A stretch of DNA of 64,000 nt from Tamarix chinensis (Eukaryota; Streptophyta; Magnoliopsida; Caryophyllales; Tamaricaceae), in NCBI GenBank assembly GCA_030549775.1, contig CM060172.1, positions 4,981,361 to 5,045,360 of the forward strand, in the 5' to 3' direction. Positions within the stretch are counted from its first letter, which is position 1. The number at the start of each line of letters is the position of its first letter. The position numbers were made by a program, and so were the translations under genes. Below, one piece after another: positions 25,201 to 40,200 of this stretch. The notes beneath the pieces are model-generated. The model saw only the letters and a program-made list of their open reading frames with translations, ran no database searches and had not been told where the DNA came from.

Positions 25201-28200
25201 GAAAGTTAATTACCTGCCTCTTAGGATTTTTGGAGGTCGAGCGAGTTGATATCTTGTGGAATGATCAGATGATTGAGTTGGGATCTCAGAAGCAATCATC
25301 GGGTGAACTCTGCTTGAGAGTTTATGGTTCTCCTAAAATCAAAAAGACTAAATTATGGAGCAAAGTGATGGATGATTGTCTACCAATAATGGGTTTGATT
25401 GATTGGACGCGTAGTCATCCTGATGATTTGTATGACATGTTTTCTGTATATGGGATTGGTGCTGCATGGAGATACTTCGTTGGGGTAAGTTCTGACATGG
25501 TTTTCTGCCTGAGATGTAAGACTAGACACAACTGCAGTGAATTTTGACCTTACATAATTCAATTTTGCATGTAGAATTTGAAGTCTGCTGTCCATGATAT
25601 TGGCAAGACTGTTCTTCCAGAGCACATGATCCTTGTAGCAGATTGTTTGTCTGCAACAGGGGAGTTTATTGGACTGACTGCAAAAGGGATGACAAGGCAA
25701 AAAGCCCAGATGTCTGTGTCTGCCCCCTTTATGCAAGCTTGCTTTTCTGTGAGTATTAACATTTTCTGTTGCTTTATTAAAATGCCAGTTTTGCATCTGA
25801 TACCTTTAGAATCCTAGCTTGGGTTTGTTATGTGTTTCTCTTACCCCTAAGTACATAGACCCAACAAAGTTGGCCTGATCTGGATGACCTGATCCTAATA
25901 TCCTGAACCCAATTTTGACTCAAAAATTTAAACTTTATCTCAACTCGAAACAACTTGAAACTGTCTTGAAAACTAACCCGAATTTAGCTAACTCGATAAT
26001 GACTCACACTTGAACTAACCCAATCTGAAATGACCTGATCTAAAAGAACTTGACTCATACCCACACATAAACTCAATAATGAGCTTCACCCAACCTAAAC
26101 TGATGTGAAATGATGAGACCCAAGACTCGAAAGTACCGGACTCAAACATGATCCATACCTGAATATAAATTCAAAATTGACACAAATTAAAGTAAAATGT
26201 AATTCACAAAAGCAACATTTTACTTCATATAAATTGATACATAAACATCAATATACTATCATAATAAATTTGGTGCAAAAAAATATGATATTCAATCTAG
26301 AAATAGTAATAATTTAATTTGCTCACTTTATTTCTTATCATCTTAGCACCAATTTAGATTAGATCATACTAATTGCTAGTTGCTGGTATTATTGTTGTTG
26401 TTATTATTATTATTATTATTATTATTAGTACGTATATTATGATAATAGTTATTATAATTTATAATGTGCATAACAATAATAACAAATCATACAATTTAAC
26501 TTATTTGTTATAGTAAATTAATAGCTACTTATGTTAATTTGAGTTTTGAACTATGTACCGAATTCACCCAACCCAAACATAACTTGATCGGTGTTTTGAC
26601 TTAAATCAAATTCAAATCCAAAGAAGGTTCTGACTCGACCTGACTCAACATTCACTCAACCTAGCATTTGATCGGGTCCAAATCGAAACCCTATTTGGTT
26701 GCATAGTAAATCTGATTTTAACTCGATCCAAGCCTGACTTATATGCCTTGTTTGCTGCCTCTTATGTGTGCATAAGAACAAGGGGCAAAAAAAAAAAAAA
26801 AAAGAAGGGGAAAAACTGTGGTTTGATAAATGATAAACTTGTTTGCCCATCAAAATTCAGAAAATCACATATATTCCATACTTTTGAGTTATTTTCACAA
26901 AAACATGATTTGTGGATATTCTTTAACTTGATATTATTCTCCCACAAAATGTGTTTCAGGAAGTTTGAGACAGATCAGTACTTGAACCGGAAACATGACC
27001 CTATTTCTATGTCCAAGTTATACTTGCTCTATGGCTTTGGCTTTATGTTCAACACTTTCTTTTGTTTTGCAGAGTCCTGCTAAAGCCTTCACTAAAGCTG
27101 CCAAGTTTGGAGCTTCTGATCAGCTGCAAGGAAGTTTAGAATCATTAGCATGGGGGAAGATTCCTTCCCTTGGAACTGGTGCAAAATTTGAGTTCATCTA
27201 TACTGGGAAGGTAAACCAAAATAAATCTCGAGTACCAAATGAATAAAGGAAGGCTTTTGTCCCAGATATTAAGTTTGATCTTCTCAAAAATATTCTATTT
27301 GAAGGGAATGGTGCTGAAAACCACCTAATTATAACAATTTTTCACCACTGTTAACAATTGTTGACCCCATCACTATTTCATTGTGGATAATTACAAATTG
27401 GCTATTTTTCTTTCGCCGGATATTTTTATCTTACCCTTCATTTATGTAACAATCCCTCTCTTAGTTTCTTTCCTTTATTTTCCTCCTTTTTTTCATTCCC
27501 ATTATGGGGGAGGAAAATACTTGATTCTTCAGTTTTTAAAGTAAAAGGGTGAAGGCGGTTATGTGCTAACAAAGTTAAGGGTGTTTTCAAATATTTTCTA
27601 TGTTAGGGATGGTTAAATTAAGAAAGGTGTTTTGCACTTTTCCCTTGTTAGAATGAATATATTCATTGGAATTTTTCTTGTTCTTCTACTTTATATGGGG
27701 GTCTTCAGCGGGGTCAAGAACTGAAGAGTGGTATAGATGATGTCTACAGCCTGCTTCGTACCCTGACAAGTTATCATGAGTGTAATGTGAAGATGAAAGT
27801 GCCTAATGGCTTTAAGCTCCTATCAGAAGATATTGATGCCCAGCATCCTCATCTCCTTGCTGAAAAAGGATTTAGCTCATTCAAAAATCTCGGGACTTTG
27901 ACCAAATCATTATTGCAAAGCCGTATCACTGTGAATGATGTTCTTAAGCTTTCCCAGACCCTGAAGTACATATTAAATAAGTAAGTAACATTTTTTAATT
28001 TCTTTGCACTTACTATTTTCGTTTTCTTGTTGGTATCTTGGGCATGCTTTCTCTGTTTATACATCCTTATGTCTCTTATTTGTCTTTCATGCAAAGTGAC
28101 AAATTGCCTCTTGGGAACCTGTTTCCTTCTTTAAATTTATAAACTCAGAAATCCATGTTTTCTTGGTTACCTTATTGGCACTTTTATTGGCTGTCTCTCT

Positions 28201-31200
28201 CTGTCATATTGCTTTCCTAACTTCTATTTCCTAAGATAGGACAATAGTCATGAGCATGATGCCTTAGAAGACCAACCTTCGATGCAGTGGTCTATCGAGT
28301 CATTTGTTTGTGTTGCCAAAGATGGCCATTATAGTTGGGATTTCTAGTGCCCTTTGATTCTGATATATGTTAAGCAATGTTTTCAGCCATGGTACATGCA
28401 CGTCCTAGGATGTTGTAAAAACAATACCTAAAAGAATAAACAATAATTTCACTCTGGACATTTAGTTGGACATGTAGATTCTGTTCAGAATAAACTGCTA
28501 ATTTGGGAACACTGATATCTGGTGAAAGATTGGCTTAGTCTGCCCAAGAGATAGATCCATTGGCTTGGGATCACATGTTTTGCCCCTTCTCAGCCATTTT
28601 GGATAGATATAAACTGTCATGTATTAATTTTTCCATGTGGACAATATTAGGATGATACTCTCTGTCTCAATGTGCCTTGAGGATGCTTTGGGGTTACTTT
28701 TTTTTTTATTTTGACAAGTGTATTTAAAGGCGTAAAAATCTTGGGTATGTTTCCATAAAAGGGTAAACGCTTCATTTTTGAATTTTTTATAATGGCATTA
28801 ATGTTTAAACTTTGTTTCCATGAAACTATATTGTTTTAAAAACTTTAAATTTTAGGTAATTCTAATTATTTTCATTTATGTCTTGATGGGAACAAAGTCA
28901 CGTTTATGCTTTAATAGAAACAAAGTTAAAAAATTTATGCCTCTGTTTGTTTTTAAAACTTTTATGCTTTGATGGGCACAAAGTCTAAACGTTTGTGTCT
29001 TTATGGGAAATTTAAAAACGTCTGTATGTAGGATGTATTTGGCAATGTGGGTTATTGTTTCATTGCTGATTCTGCATGTTTGGTGATTCCAAACTATTTT
29101 CAATGTCATTTATCATATCAAATTATTCAATGATATGGTGGGTTCCATTACACTTTGAAAAAACTCAAGATGCCATTGAATTTTAGTACGGTTTACATTG
29201 CATTCGTCAAATATAATTACCAACTAATTTTTGTGCATTTAAAATGTAATAATTAAGAACTAGTATTATATAATTAATTACTAAAGAAAATAATATTATT
29301 TTCTTTAATAAGTAATCATATAATACTAGTTCTTAAGTATTACATATTTGATATCCATTTTGGAAATTAATATTTTTTTTTTAATTTTATGCATTTTTTT
29401 TTAATGGTATATAATTATTTGAACTTATTGTTTGTCTCAAGAATAGAACTGTAGTTTGATAAGCTATTATTGTCTAATTCATTATCAATAAATATGTATT
29501 AACCTTCTAAGAGGATAGCAAGTAAAAAATTATTTTCACTAATTTATTATTATTATTATCCATTACATGATTTTTTTTTAATAATTACTTTTACATAATT
29601 CTAGTTAACAAATAGTTACTGTTGGTTTCCAAGGTGATATATCTAGTTTATTTAATGACTAAGTATTGCACCTAATATTTAATTATTATCCGTTTTGAAA
29701 AAATAACTTAATATTTACTGAATATATTTTTTTGGGTAAATGATAACTTGTCTATACTACCGAAGTAACATTAATTGCACAAATTAAGAACAGCCACTTT
29801 ATTGCTTGCGCACCAACACTTCTGAAAACTAGGCAAAAACTATGAGTTTCTAGAAGGCAGCTCCTAATAGTTCTTGTGCTCCATAGCCTCCACGTCATCG
29901 TACTACTCCTGTCATGAAAGCCTTTGCACAATGATATCCAGTTGAGCATCTCAGACCAAAAACTATGAGCAATGTGACAATAGATAATAGGTGTTATGTA
30001 GTTTCAAGAGCCAGCCCAACAAGCTTCACAGTTTGCCATGGATGGATGGAGTATAGAACGCATGGGGTCACTTGACCCCATGTATGTTTTTAGTTTATAT
30101 TATATATAGGTACTTTAAGAGCACAAAGTTGATACATGCCTTTGTGGCTGGCCCATGTGTTCAAATCTTGTAGGTAGCAAAGTGGAGCTAGTTTTTCCTC
30201 TATTTTTTTTGTTATTATTATTATAAAATAAAAAATGAAAAGATGAAAGGCATATTCATGTGTCCTGGTGTTAAGAAATGTTATTTATTTATTTTATTTT
30301 ATGTAGACACATATTGTTAAATTGTGTAAAATTTCTTTTCTTGTCATTTTACTACCAAATTATGTTGTGTGCAGCCCAATGTAACCCTTCTCCCCTCCCC
30401 CCCAATCTTCTAGCGTTGAATAAGACATGACACACACACACACGTGTATGAAGATATGTCTTCATTAATTATCATATTATCATAGCTCATTTTTTTTAAA
30501 ATAAAAAATATTGACAAAGGCAATAGTATCATTATTATACAAATGTTAAATATACATTTTACTTGATATTATTATTATTTTTCATCTAATGAGACCCCAT
30601 CAGTTTGTAATCCTGAGAGTTTGCCACTTTGTAATCCTGAGAGTTTGCCATTGGCAGGATGGTACCTCCTAGATTTGCCTTAGGGTGTCTGTCATGTAAC
30701 GAAACAAGATTTGCCCATAGAAATCTCATACCTCTTGGCCGAAGCTTGCATTAACTCTCCCAGTGGCTTGCATTCACACACCCAGATTTGGTGCAACTAT
30801 TGTCTGTAAACTTCTGTTGAAGTTGTATTTACTCAGTGAATAGCTGCTTTGAGAAAGATATTTGTTATTCATTCTAATAAAATATTCTACTTTTCACAAA
30901 ATAGTTATTTTTATCTACTTTTTAATTATTAAATAGTTATTATTTATTCTAATACAGAATATTGTTTATTTTGATATATATATATATATTATAATTATTA
31001 TCTATTTCAAGGAAATAGCACTATTTTATTTAATAAATATTTATTTTTTCTAATTTATAGATTCTATTTAATTATAACGTAAGTATATTAACTGATAAGT
31101 CCTGCTACAAAATCCCAAAGAAGTGGAAAAGAGGTAAATGTACGTCTTCAAAAAGCAAGTTAAAATCATTTCATTCAATTTCTGCTGAGAGTTAACAAAC

Positions 31201-34200
31201 AAGATTATAACTCCAGTGTCACGGTCTCTTGATGAAAATTGTGCCACAGTCTGATTAGGTTAGGAGGATCAAATTTATTATTGGACCCTATCAACTTGGG
31301 GTATAAAATTAATGCTTCAATTATTGGGCTTAATTGTTTAATATGATCCAACTGGAAGATATTGGAGCTGATACAGCATGAAGACCTAAGGACCACATGA
31401 TGGAAGAATGTTGGCTTAAGTTCTACAAAATTCTGGGAATACGCATATTTATCATGAGAATAATGTCATTGGAAAGTGATAGGTACTCCTCTCAACAATC
31501 ACAAAACTATAGTATCCTGTAGTGAATGGATGTAGATTGGGAGAAAACAGAGCTGCAAACTCTAATTCAATGCGATAGCTACATGATAAATAGGATTCGA
31601 GGTTCTAGCCTCCCAAATAGCTCCCGCTGTTTTCCTGCACTATCTCCTTCCCCCTCTTCCTTAAATAGTGGCTATCAACCCCTTTGGTCTATGACTCAGC
31701 GTAACAGACTTGGAGACTTGCCCAATCTAATAACAGACTTTCTTTTAGAAACAACAGGCTATTAATTCAGTATTAACAAACAAGCAGCTAATCATAATAT
31801 AAATAACCAACTGCTGCTAATTAACTGATACTCCCTATAGGGCTTATCATTACCACCCTATTAGAGTTTCAGCTTGTACTCAAGGCAAAGATGGTTTGAA
31901 ATGGATGCATCTGTCTGCTGCATCTAGATTTGTGGGCTCCATTTCCAATGTAGCTGGATCCTTATAATCGTCCCTCTATGAAATTCCATGAGAACTTGAT
32001 CAAATGAGAAGTCCCATCAAAGTGATTGAGTGCTTGATCTACCGCAAAGAAATCAGTAAGAAGAAATGGCGATGACAGGCTGTCGTTGTCAGCATGCATT
32101 GCCATTGATGTTGTATAGAGCCGGCAAAAGTTGACCCAATCCGATAAGACCCGAAAATTTTACCAACCCAACCCGACCCGACCCAAACTCGACCCGACAT
32201 TAATCTGATCCGGCACTGACCCGATAAAAATCAACCCGACCCAACCCGATGCCAACCCATGACCCGACGTCAACCCAATCCGATGTTGACCCAACCCGAC
32301 ATTCACCCGATCCAACCCGACATTGACCCAACTAGACATCAAAATCTATTATAATAATAATAATAAATTACACATATTTTGTTATTCATTCAAAGCTTTT
32401 AAAAATATAGTATTTTATAAATTGTACTTATTTTTCATACTCTTACACTAGACATTCTATACAAGATCATTTAGAATAAAAAAAATCTCATAGCTCCAAC
32501 TTTTGATGCATATTTTTAAAACAATAAATATTATATTAATTTATACAAAGTACATAGATTATAAGTTTATAATAAATAGAAATCAAACTCAAACACTAAA
32601 AATGTAATTATAGTGGTTACTGGTTACCTAATGAAATTGTAATTACAATTGACACCAACTGAAAATTACTGACTGTTAACACCATCGTGCTATAAATCCG
32701 GTCTATTTTATAACATATTATATACTCAATTGATTAAAAACTATTAAGGAATTACCCAATTTAACATAATTAGAGTTTTTGAGCCTGAACAACAAATTCG
32801 ATCAAATATTATTCAAATATTTAAATTGATGGTTCGAAATTGAAATTAGCCATATTCTAAAATATATTGTATACTCAATTGATTAAAAACTATTAAGGAA
32901 TTGTCCAATTTAACATAATTAGGGTTTTTGAGCCTGAATTGTAAATCCGATCAAATCTTATTCAAATATTTAAATTGATGGTTCAAAATTGAAATTAGAC
33001 ATATTCTAAAACATATTGTATACTCAATTGATTAAAAACTATTAAGGAATTACCCAATTTAACATAACTAGGGTTGTTTAGTCTGAACTGCAAATTCGGT
33101 CAAATCTTATTCAGATATTTAAAATGACAATTCAAAATTTAAATTAGACATATTCTAAAGTATATCATATACTCAACTGATTAAAAACTATTAAGAAATT
33201 ACCCAATTTAACATAATTAAGGTTTTTGAGCTCGAACTGCAAATCCGAAAAACTATTAAGAAATTACCCAATTTAACATAATTAAGGTTTTTGAGCTCGA
33301 ACTGCAAATCCGGTCAAATCTTATTCAAATATTTAAATTGACGTTTCAAAATTGAAATTAGACATATTCTAAAACATATTGTATACTCAATTGATTAAAA
33401 ACTATTAAGGAATTGCCCAATTTAACATAATTAAGGTTTTTGAGCCTGAACAATAAATCCGATCAAATCTTATTCAAATATTTAAATTGATGGTTTAAAA
33501 TTAAAATTAGACATTTTCTGAATCATATTGTATACTCAATTGATTAAAAACTATTAAGAAATTACCCAATTTAACATAATTAAGGTTTTGAGCTCGAACT
33601 GCAAATCCGGTCAAATCTTATTCAAATATTTAACTTGACGTTTCAAAATTAAAATTAGACATATTCTAAAACATATTGTGTACTCAATTGATTAAAAACT
33701 ATTAAGGAATTACCCAATTTAACATAATTAGGGTTTTTTAGCCCGAACAACAAATCAGGTCAAATCTTATTCAAATATTTAAATTGACATTTCAAAATTG
33801 AAATTAGACATATTCTAAAACATATTGTATACTCAATTGATTAAAAACTATTAAGGAATTACCCAATTTAACATAATTAGGGTTTTTTAGCCTGAACAGC
33901 AAATCCGGTCAAATCTTATTCAAATATTTAAATTAATGGTTTAAAATTGAAATTAGACATATTCTAAAACATATTGTATACTCAATTGATTAAAAACTAT
34001 TAAGAAATTACCCAATTTAACATAATTAAGGTTTTTGAGCCTGAACTGTAAATCTAATCAATTTAATAAAATAACTCAATTATACTATCAAATTTAAATC
34101 CGCAAGAGTTTTAACCTAACAATCCAATTCCGATATATTTCAGTACTATTTTCCCAATTTAACAATACCAACATGAAATTAAGTACATTTCAAAGTATAT

Positions 34201-37200
34201 TTCATAATCAATTTATCCAAAATAGTTTAATTGGACGAATCCGATAAATCTGAACATAACTAGGTAAAAAATCTTTATGATTTACTTGTAAAAATAAAGC
34301 ACATATAATATTCTTATTTCATTTATCTGTACTAGTAATCTTATGATTGTCTCTAATATTTACAATGTAATAAATGATAATTATACATTGTATAGTGATG
34401 CTTATGCTCACTTGTATTTTATAAAATTATCTTTTTTTAAGTAATCAAATGAAAATAATATATGATAAATATTTAATATTTTTACTTGTAAAATTTATAA
34501 ATATTTTAAGTAATCAAATATAATATTGTTAAAACTTATAAATATCTTTATTATTTACTTGTAAAAATAAAGCGCATATAATATTCTTATTTCATTTATC
34601 TGTACTAGTAATCTTATGATTGTCTCTAATATTTATGATGTAATAATTATACATTGTATATAGTCATGTTATGATCACATTTATTTTGTAAAATTATCTT
34701 TTTTAAGTAATCAAATAAATTAGAATAAATGATAAATATCTTTGTTAGACTCAATCATGCAATGTTTTTTATTATTAAAATTTATAAATATCTTTACTAT
34801 TTACTTGTGAAAATAAAGTGTATCTAATATTCTTATTTCATTTATCTACATTAGTAATTTTATGATTGTCTCTAATATTTACAATATAGTAAATGATAAT
34901 TACCTGGACCCGAATTTGACTCAACTCGTCAAAACTCGACCCGACCTGACCCATCAAGTTAACCCGTAACTACTTAAATCGAACCCGTCAAATTACATGA
35001 AACGATTTGACCCATTAAGTTAACCTGAAACAACTTAGATCTAACGGTGCCAACCCATCATATTGCACGAAATGACCCGAACGGACCGAAACCACCTAGT
35101 CATGTGAACCAGAAAATGACTTGAAACTAACCCGACCCTACCAGTTAAGTTAACCCGAAATGACCCGAACCCGAATTTGTTTAACCCGAACCTGACCTGA
35201 CAAATTAACCCGAAATGACCCAACCCGACCCAAACAAAGCATTGACCCGAACCCGAAATGACCCGACCCGACCCACAACCGACCCGCAAAAGTCAAATGA
35301 CCCGACCCGCTATGACCCGACCCGATTGCCACCTCTAGGGGCAAAAACCATAGCATTCCTATAGATCTTATCATACCAAACAACAATTATCCCAAAATCA
35401 TTAATCCTTTTCTCATCTTCTAAATCGAGCAGAAATTCCATAACGTCATTTCCTTTGCTAGTTCCAGCTTCCCATTCAACCATATATCCTTTAGACATTT
35501 TACCAAAAAATTCATGAGCTTTAAAAAAAAAAGAAGAGCATATTCATCAAGCTTGTTCTACACTTCTATAAACATAAAAAAATTTGGAGCGAAAATTCAT
35601 CATTTTCCTAACCTCTGTCATAGCTTCCTTTCTATTAATATTGAGAATACCCACCATGGAAGCTAGAGCGGGTATAATTGGTTGTGACCTTGTCAATTTC
35701 ATCTGAGTATTTTGACCCAGAATAGAATATTTTGCTTACCTCAAACCATCTGCGAACACAATCTTCACCATAAACATTTATTGGAGTGCACCAAATGTTT
35801 TAGAACCCAGTTGCAAACTCAAGGAGTTTTTTTGTTCAACTATCCCTTCCAAGCTTAAAAGAACTCTAAACCAACCACCCATCAAAATACCTAGAATTTA
35901 TAGCTTTCCACCCAACAACCATTACAGCAGAAAACATGGTGGCTGAGGCAAATACGATTGCCAAACATAACCACAATTTGATTGAGTCCTTCCCTTCATC
36001 TTAGTAAATTTTTCCCTCTAACCAGGCAAGAAAGTCGCGGTCGCGGTGTCAGAGTGTCATGAACAATAGATTATGTATTGCGGTCGTTACGACGTGGATT
36101 TTCATTTTTATTTCACTCAATGCTTAAATTATGTTTTTTTGGGTAATTAAATGATTTTCATACCAAAATTGGAAGATATGTACATAATTGTTTACAATGA
36201 CTCAAAACAAAACAAACAGTCAAAACAAACGGCCAAATCAAACTTCGAACTAAAACTTAATAAAAAAGCTAATGGTGTAAGGAGCTTAAGTATTGCAATA
36301 TCTCCCTTTCTCGACTCCCTGCATGCCTTACGAAAACCTCATGGATAATTTGTTTAATCAGTAAATCCAGTGCAACTTGCTTTTGCTGAAGAATCACAAG
36401 GTTTCTACTATTCCAAATTTTTTCTACAGTAGCAGTGAAGACTGCCCTCCAAATTTTTGCTTGACCAGTATCCCTTCTTGTGTTTCGAATCATCCACGTG
36501 AGACAAGTATGCCAAGTAGTAAAATAATGGGGTAACAACACCCAATTCAAAACTTTTCTCCACATCTACCATGCTACTAGGCAGGTGACAAGCAGATAGT
36601 CTATTGTTTTATTAGAATTTTGGCATACCTCACATAAAGCTGAGTCGACCACATGCCACTCCCTTAATCTGGTCTTAACAGCCAATCTTCCATGATAGGC
36701 TATCCACATAGTCAATTTTTGTCTTAGCAATGCAGCATGACACCATACTAGCTTGTACCATACCACGGCAGGAGCTTTAAATCTCACCTCTTGATATGGT
36801 TTACTCACTAAAAACCGCCCTTGCTGGCTGAATTGAAGAAGGTCTACACCCAAGTCTCTCATCTTTAGAATGTTTTTGACTATACAGGAAGAATCAACGA
36901 TTGGCATAACATCCTTAACATCCTGTGACCTGATGTACCTTTTATGGATCCATTTTACCCACAAGCTTTCTCCGTCATTCATAAGCCTCTATAGATGCTT
37001 TGCAAGGCAGGCAGTATTCCAAGCTTCCAGCTGGACAAGGCCAAGCCCACCCTTTGTTTTAGGCAAGCAGATCTTTTGCCAAGAAATGGGAGCTTTCCTT
37101 TTATTAGGGTCTAAATTTTCCCACATAAACCTTCTTCACAAGGAATTTAAGTGATGCACAACTGACTTGGGAAGAAGAAAAACTTGCATCCAGACCAAAG

Positions 37201-40200
37201 ATCACTGATTGAAGAACCTAGCTAAGGTACTTAAGAGTCCATGAATTAAGTCTGGCCATAATTCTTTCAATAAGAGCTAATATCGAAGATTAAAAATTGA
37301 ACTAATCTTTTGCGGAATTTTGGAATTAATCTAATCTTCAAGTCGATCATTGTAAATTTCAACTAGATGCTGATTATCCTTATTTAGGATATTTTCTAAA
37401 TAGCTACAGAAGCTAATTACTTTCTTTAAGACTTCTTGTTCTTGTCTTAGTGTTTCTTTGCTAATCATTAATTTGATCTCCTTTGAAGATTTTGTAAATG
37501 AATTCTTCCAGTGTTTTGGAATCCTTTGAGGAAGATTCCTTCTGCTTTTAAGAGTCTTTACTCTTATTTTAATCATTCTTAAAATGATTTCTAAATTCTA
37601 AAATGAGAATTTTTTGTTCTCTTTTAGCTTTTAGTCTTTCGACTTCTCTAATTCTCACTTCTATATGAGATTGTTTATTAACTACTTCTTGTAGTTGACT
37701 ATTTAATTGATCCAAATGTTGTAGATCTATTATGGAATAAACGGGTTTCCGTTCTATCATGACGATTATATTTCTAATTGTAATTTTTCTTATACCTAGA
37801 TGGTATGATTGTTTTTGTTAAGAGACTCTATTTCTTTATCAAAAGTAACTCTTGGCATAGCTAGACTTTATCTGCTAAAGAAGTTATAGTTTTTCTAAGC
37901 CTTCTAAGCTCTTTTAGAGTTTCTCCTGGATTAGAGGATTCTCTTATAGATACACTGTTTAATGGTCTTTCTAATATCGATATCAGAATTTTATTCTTTT
38001 ATCAGACCCTCGACCTAATTTTGGTATCATAGCATGGTTTTGAACCTTGCTAAAATAAAAATTATCCAAAATTAATGGATAAAGGAAAAGGAAAATTGTC
38101 TATAGGACCAATGAATCTTGAAGGAATGAACTTAGGAAAAGTTCTAGGAATTCCAGTAAAACAACAAACTTTACAAATACTTCAAAATTTACTCCCAGGT
38201 ACCTATTATACGATAGGACAAATTGGAAAAGAAATTCCAAACAAAATGAGTGATTCATTAACATATATTAAGGGAATGCTAAACAACATAACCAAAATAT
38301 TAAGCTATTTAATAATTAATCAAATACCCATGTCCTTCTAAACATAGCCAACATTTACAACTCTTTTTTCCTTTTGGGCAGTATTTCTTTTTCTCATACT
38401 TCCCCTCTTTTTTGCGTATTTTTTGAAATACTTTCGTGGTTTATAAAATTTGTTTTTAGACCACTTTTCCTTAGAAATCTTTTTCCATTTTTTCCGTTTG
38501 GAATATGATTTCGGCGGTTTGCATCCATATTGTGATGGAGCTTCTTGGTTTTCGTCGAAACATAGTTCTAGGTGTTTAACCCTTTTATCTACCTCTTTTT
38601 TGTTTGAGGCTTCTATGCAGTGCTGTGCAATCCATTGATTTAACGCGTAAATGAGTCCTCCTATGGAAGTTTTTATCTTCCCTTCTGATACTAATTTTTC
38701 ATAGTATTCTTTTACCTCTTGTCCTATGTTATAGGGAAATTTGGAAAATAACAAGTCATCTACATGTGCTTTTGTAGGTTTTGACAATTGATAATAATAG
38801 TGAAGAAATCTACATATAAAGTTTTCTTCAAAACAAAGAGCACAAAGTTGAAGATTAATCAACTTATAATATGCTGCATTCCCATATGCATTTCTTGATG
38901 TTTCACTAGTAACATCCTTCCCTATAAATTCAATTATTATGAATGATAATAATGCATCTAATGTTGTTAGTGCATTAGTTGTTCGAATTAATGCTAATTC
39001 TTCATTTGCTAGTCCTTGTAGCCAGCGAAAAACATTTCCTGTCGTCTTATATAACAAATAGTTATGTGTTTTGAGGCGATAAAGCTGATAATATTGTATC
39101 TAACATTATTGTTGCTTTAGTCTCATTATATCAGTCTTGGATTCTTTCTAGAGGTTGTGCCTCACAATCGAGATCTAAAACATACTTAGTTAATGAGGAA
39201 CCATGTTTCGGTTGGAACTCTTCATTAACATGTTGGAACCTTTTCTTTTTCAAGTGTGGTTATGCTGTTCTTGATAAGTAGGTCTAATTTGTCCAATTCT
39301 GGAACCTTCTTCTGCTTTGATTTTTACGAAGTTAGGGTTTTCTTTATAAGGATTATCATCCTCTTCTTCTGAATTGAAGTCAAATACAACTTCATTTTGA
39401 TCTTCGCCTTTTTCTTCTAAAGACAAAGTTGTCATTAAAGCTTCATACTTTAGATATTTGATTATCTAAACGTTCTAAGCTTTTTATACCACCCATGGTG
39501 GAAGTATAGTCAAAGGACTATTTTCAGGTAGGGATGGCAATTTTCTCCGTGGGATCGGGGCCCCGTCGGGGATTCTCCGTTCGGGTTCGGGTTCGGAGAG
39601 AGAATTCAAGGATGGGGTTCAGGTTCGGGGGTTTTTTCGATGATGGGGCGGGGACGGGTTTGGGGTCCCCATCCCCGAACCCGCCTCATATAATTTTTTC
39701 ATATAATTATATGTATATAATATATATAATTTTTTTATAGAATATAAATTAAAAGTATAATATAAAAAAAAAGGCTTGAGGATCGGGGATCGGGTCGGGT
39801 TTCAAAGTCGGGGAATAAATCGGGGATGGGATATAGATCGGGGATCGGGTCGGATATGGGAATTTGATCCCTGCAGAGATTGGGTCGGGAAATCCCCGAT
39901 AAAAAAAAATCAGGGATCAGGTCGGATTCGGAGATTATTTTTCTTATCGGGTTCGGGGATGGGAATAAGGTCCCCGTCTCCGACCCGCCCCATTGCCATC
40001 CCTATTTTCAGGAATAGGTGCCTTTCCTTTCAATAGATCTTTCAGATCTTCCTTAGTTATACAAGCCTACTGTTGACGTTGTATGGTTAATCCTTTTAAG
40101 ATTTCTAGAATTTCAGACAAAATTCTAAATTCATCAGGACCACTTTTACCAATATTGATTATATTGTTTAATCGTAGTATTGCTTCATCTAAATCGTGAA

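Larger units (their letters stand above)
32116..35337. mobile_element. 3.2-kb hAT-ended element carrying a 149-bp tandem array
   Basis: The left end TAGAGCCGGCAA and the right end TTGCCACCTCTA are inverted at 10 of 12 positions and resemble the TAGGGATGGCAAT ends of the MITE at 39529. Both terminal zones (32,120-32,340 and 34,905-35,335) consist of degenerate GACCCGA words, while the centre is a tandem array plus AT-rich DNA. There is no transposase and no clear 8-bp target duplication, so the outer limits are inferred. Confidence 0.6.

Noticed and set aside
32695..34055. CRISPR array
   Set aside because: Plant nuclear DNA. Whole 149-bp units are homologous, without short repeats separated by unique spacers.
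35041..35386. Gly/Val/Arg-rich minus-strand ORFs
   Set aside because: They are translations of degenerate GACCCGA words in the arm of a transposable element.
39534..40036. Gly/Arg-rich plus-strand ORFs
   Set aside because: They lie inside the 476-bp MITE and reflect its GGGGATCGGG words.
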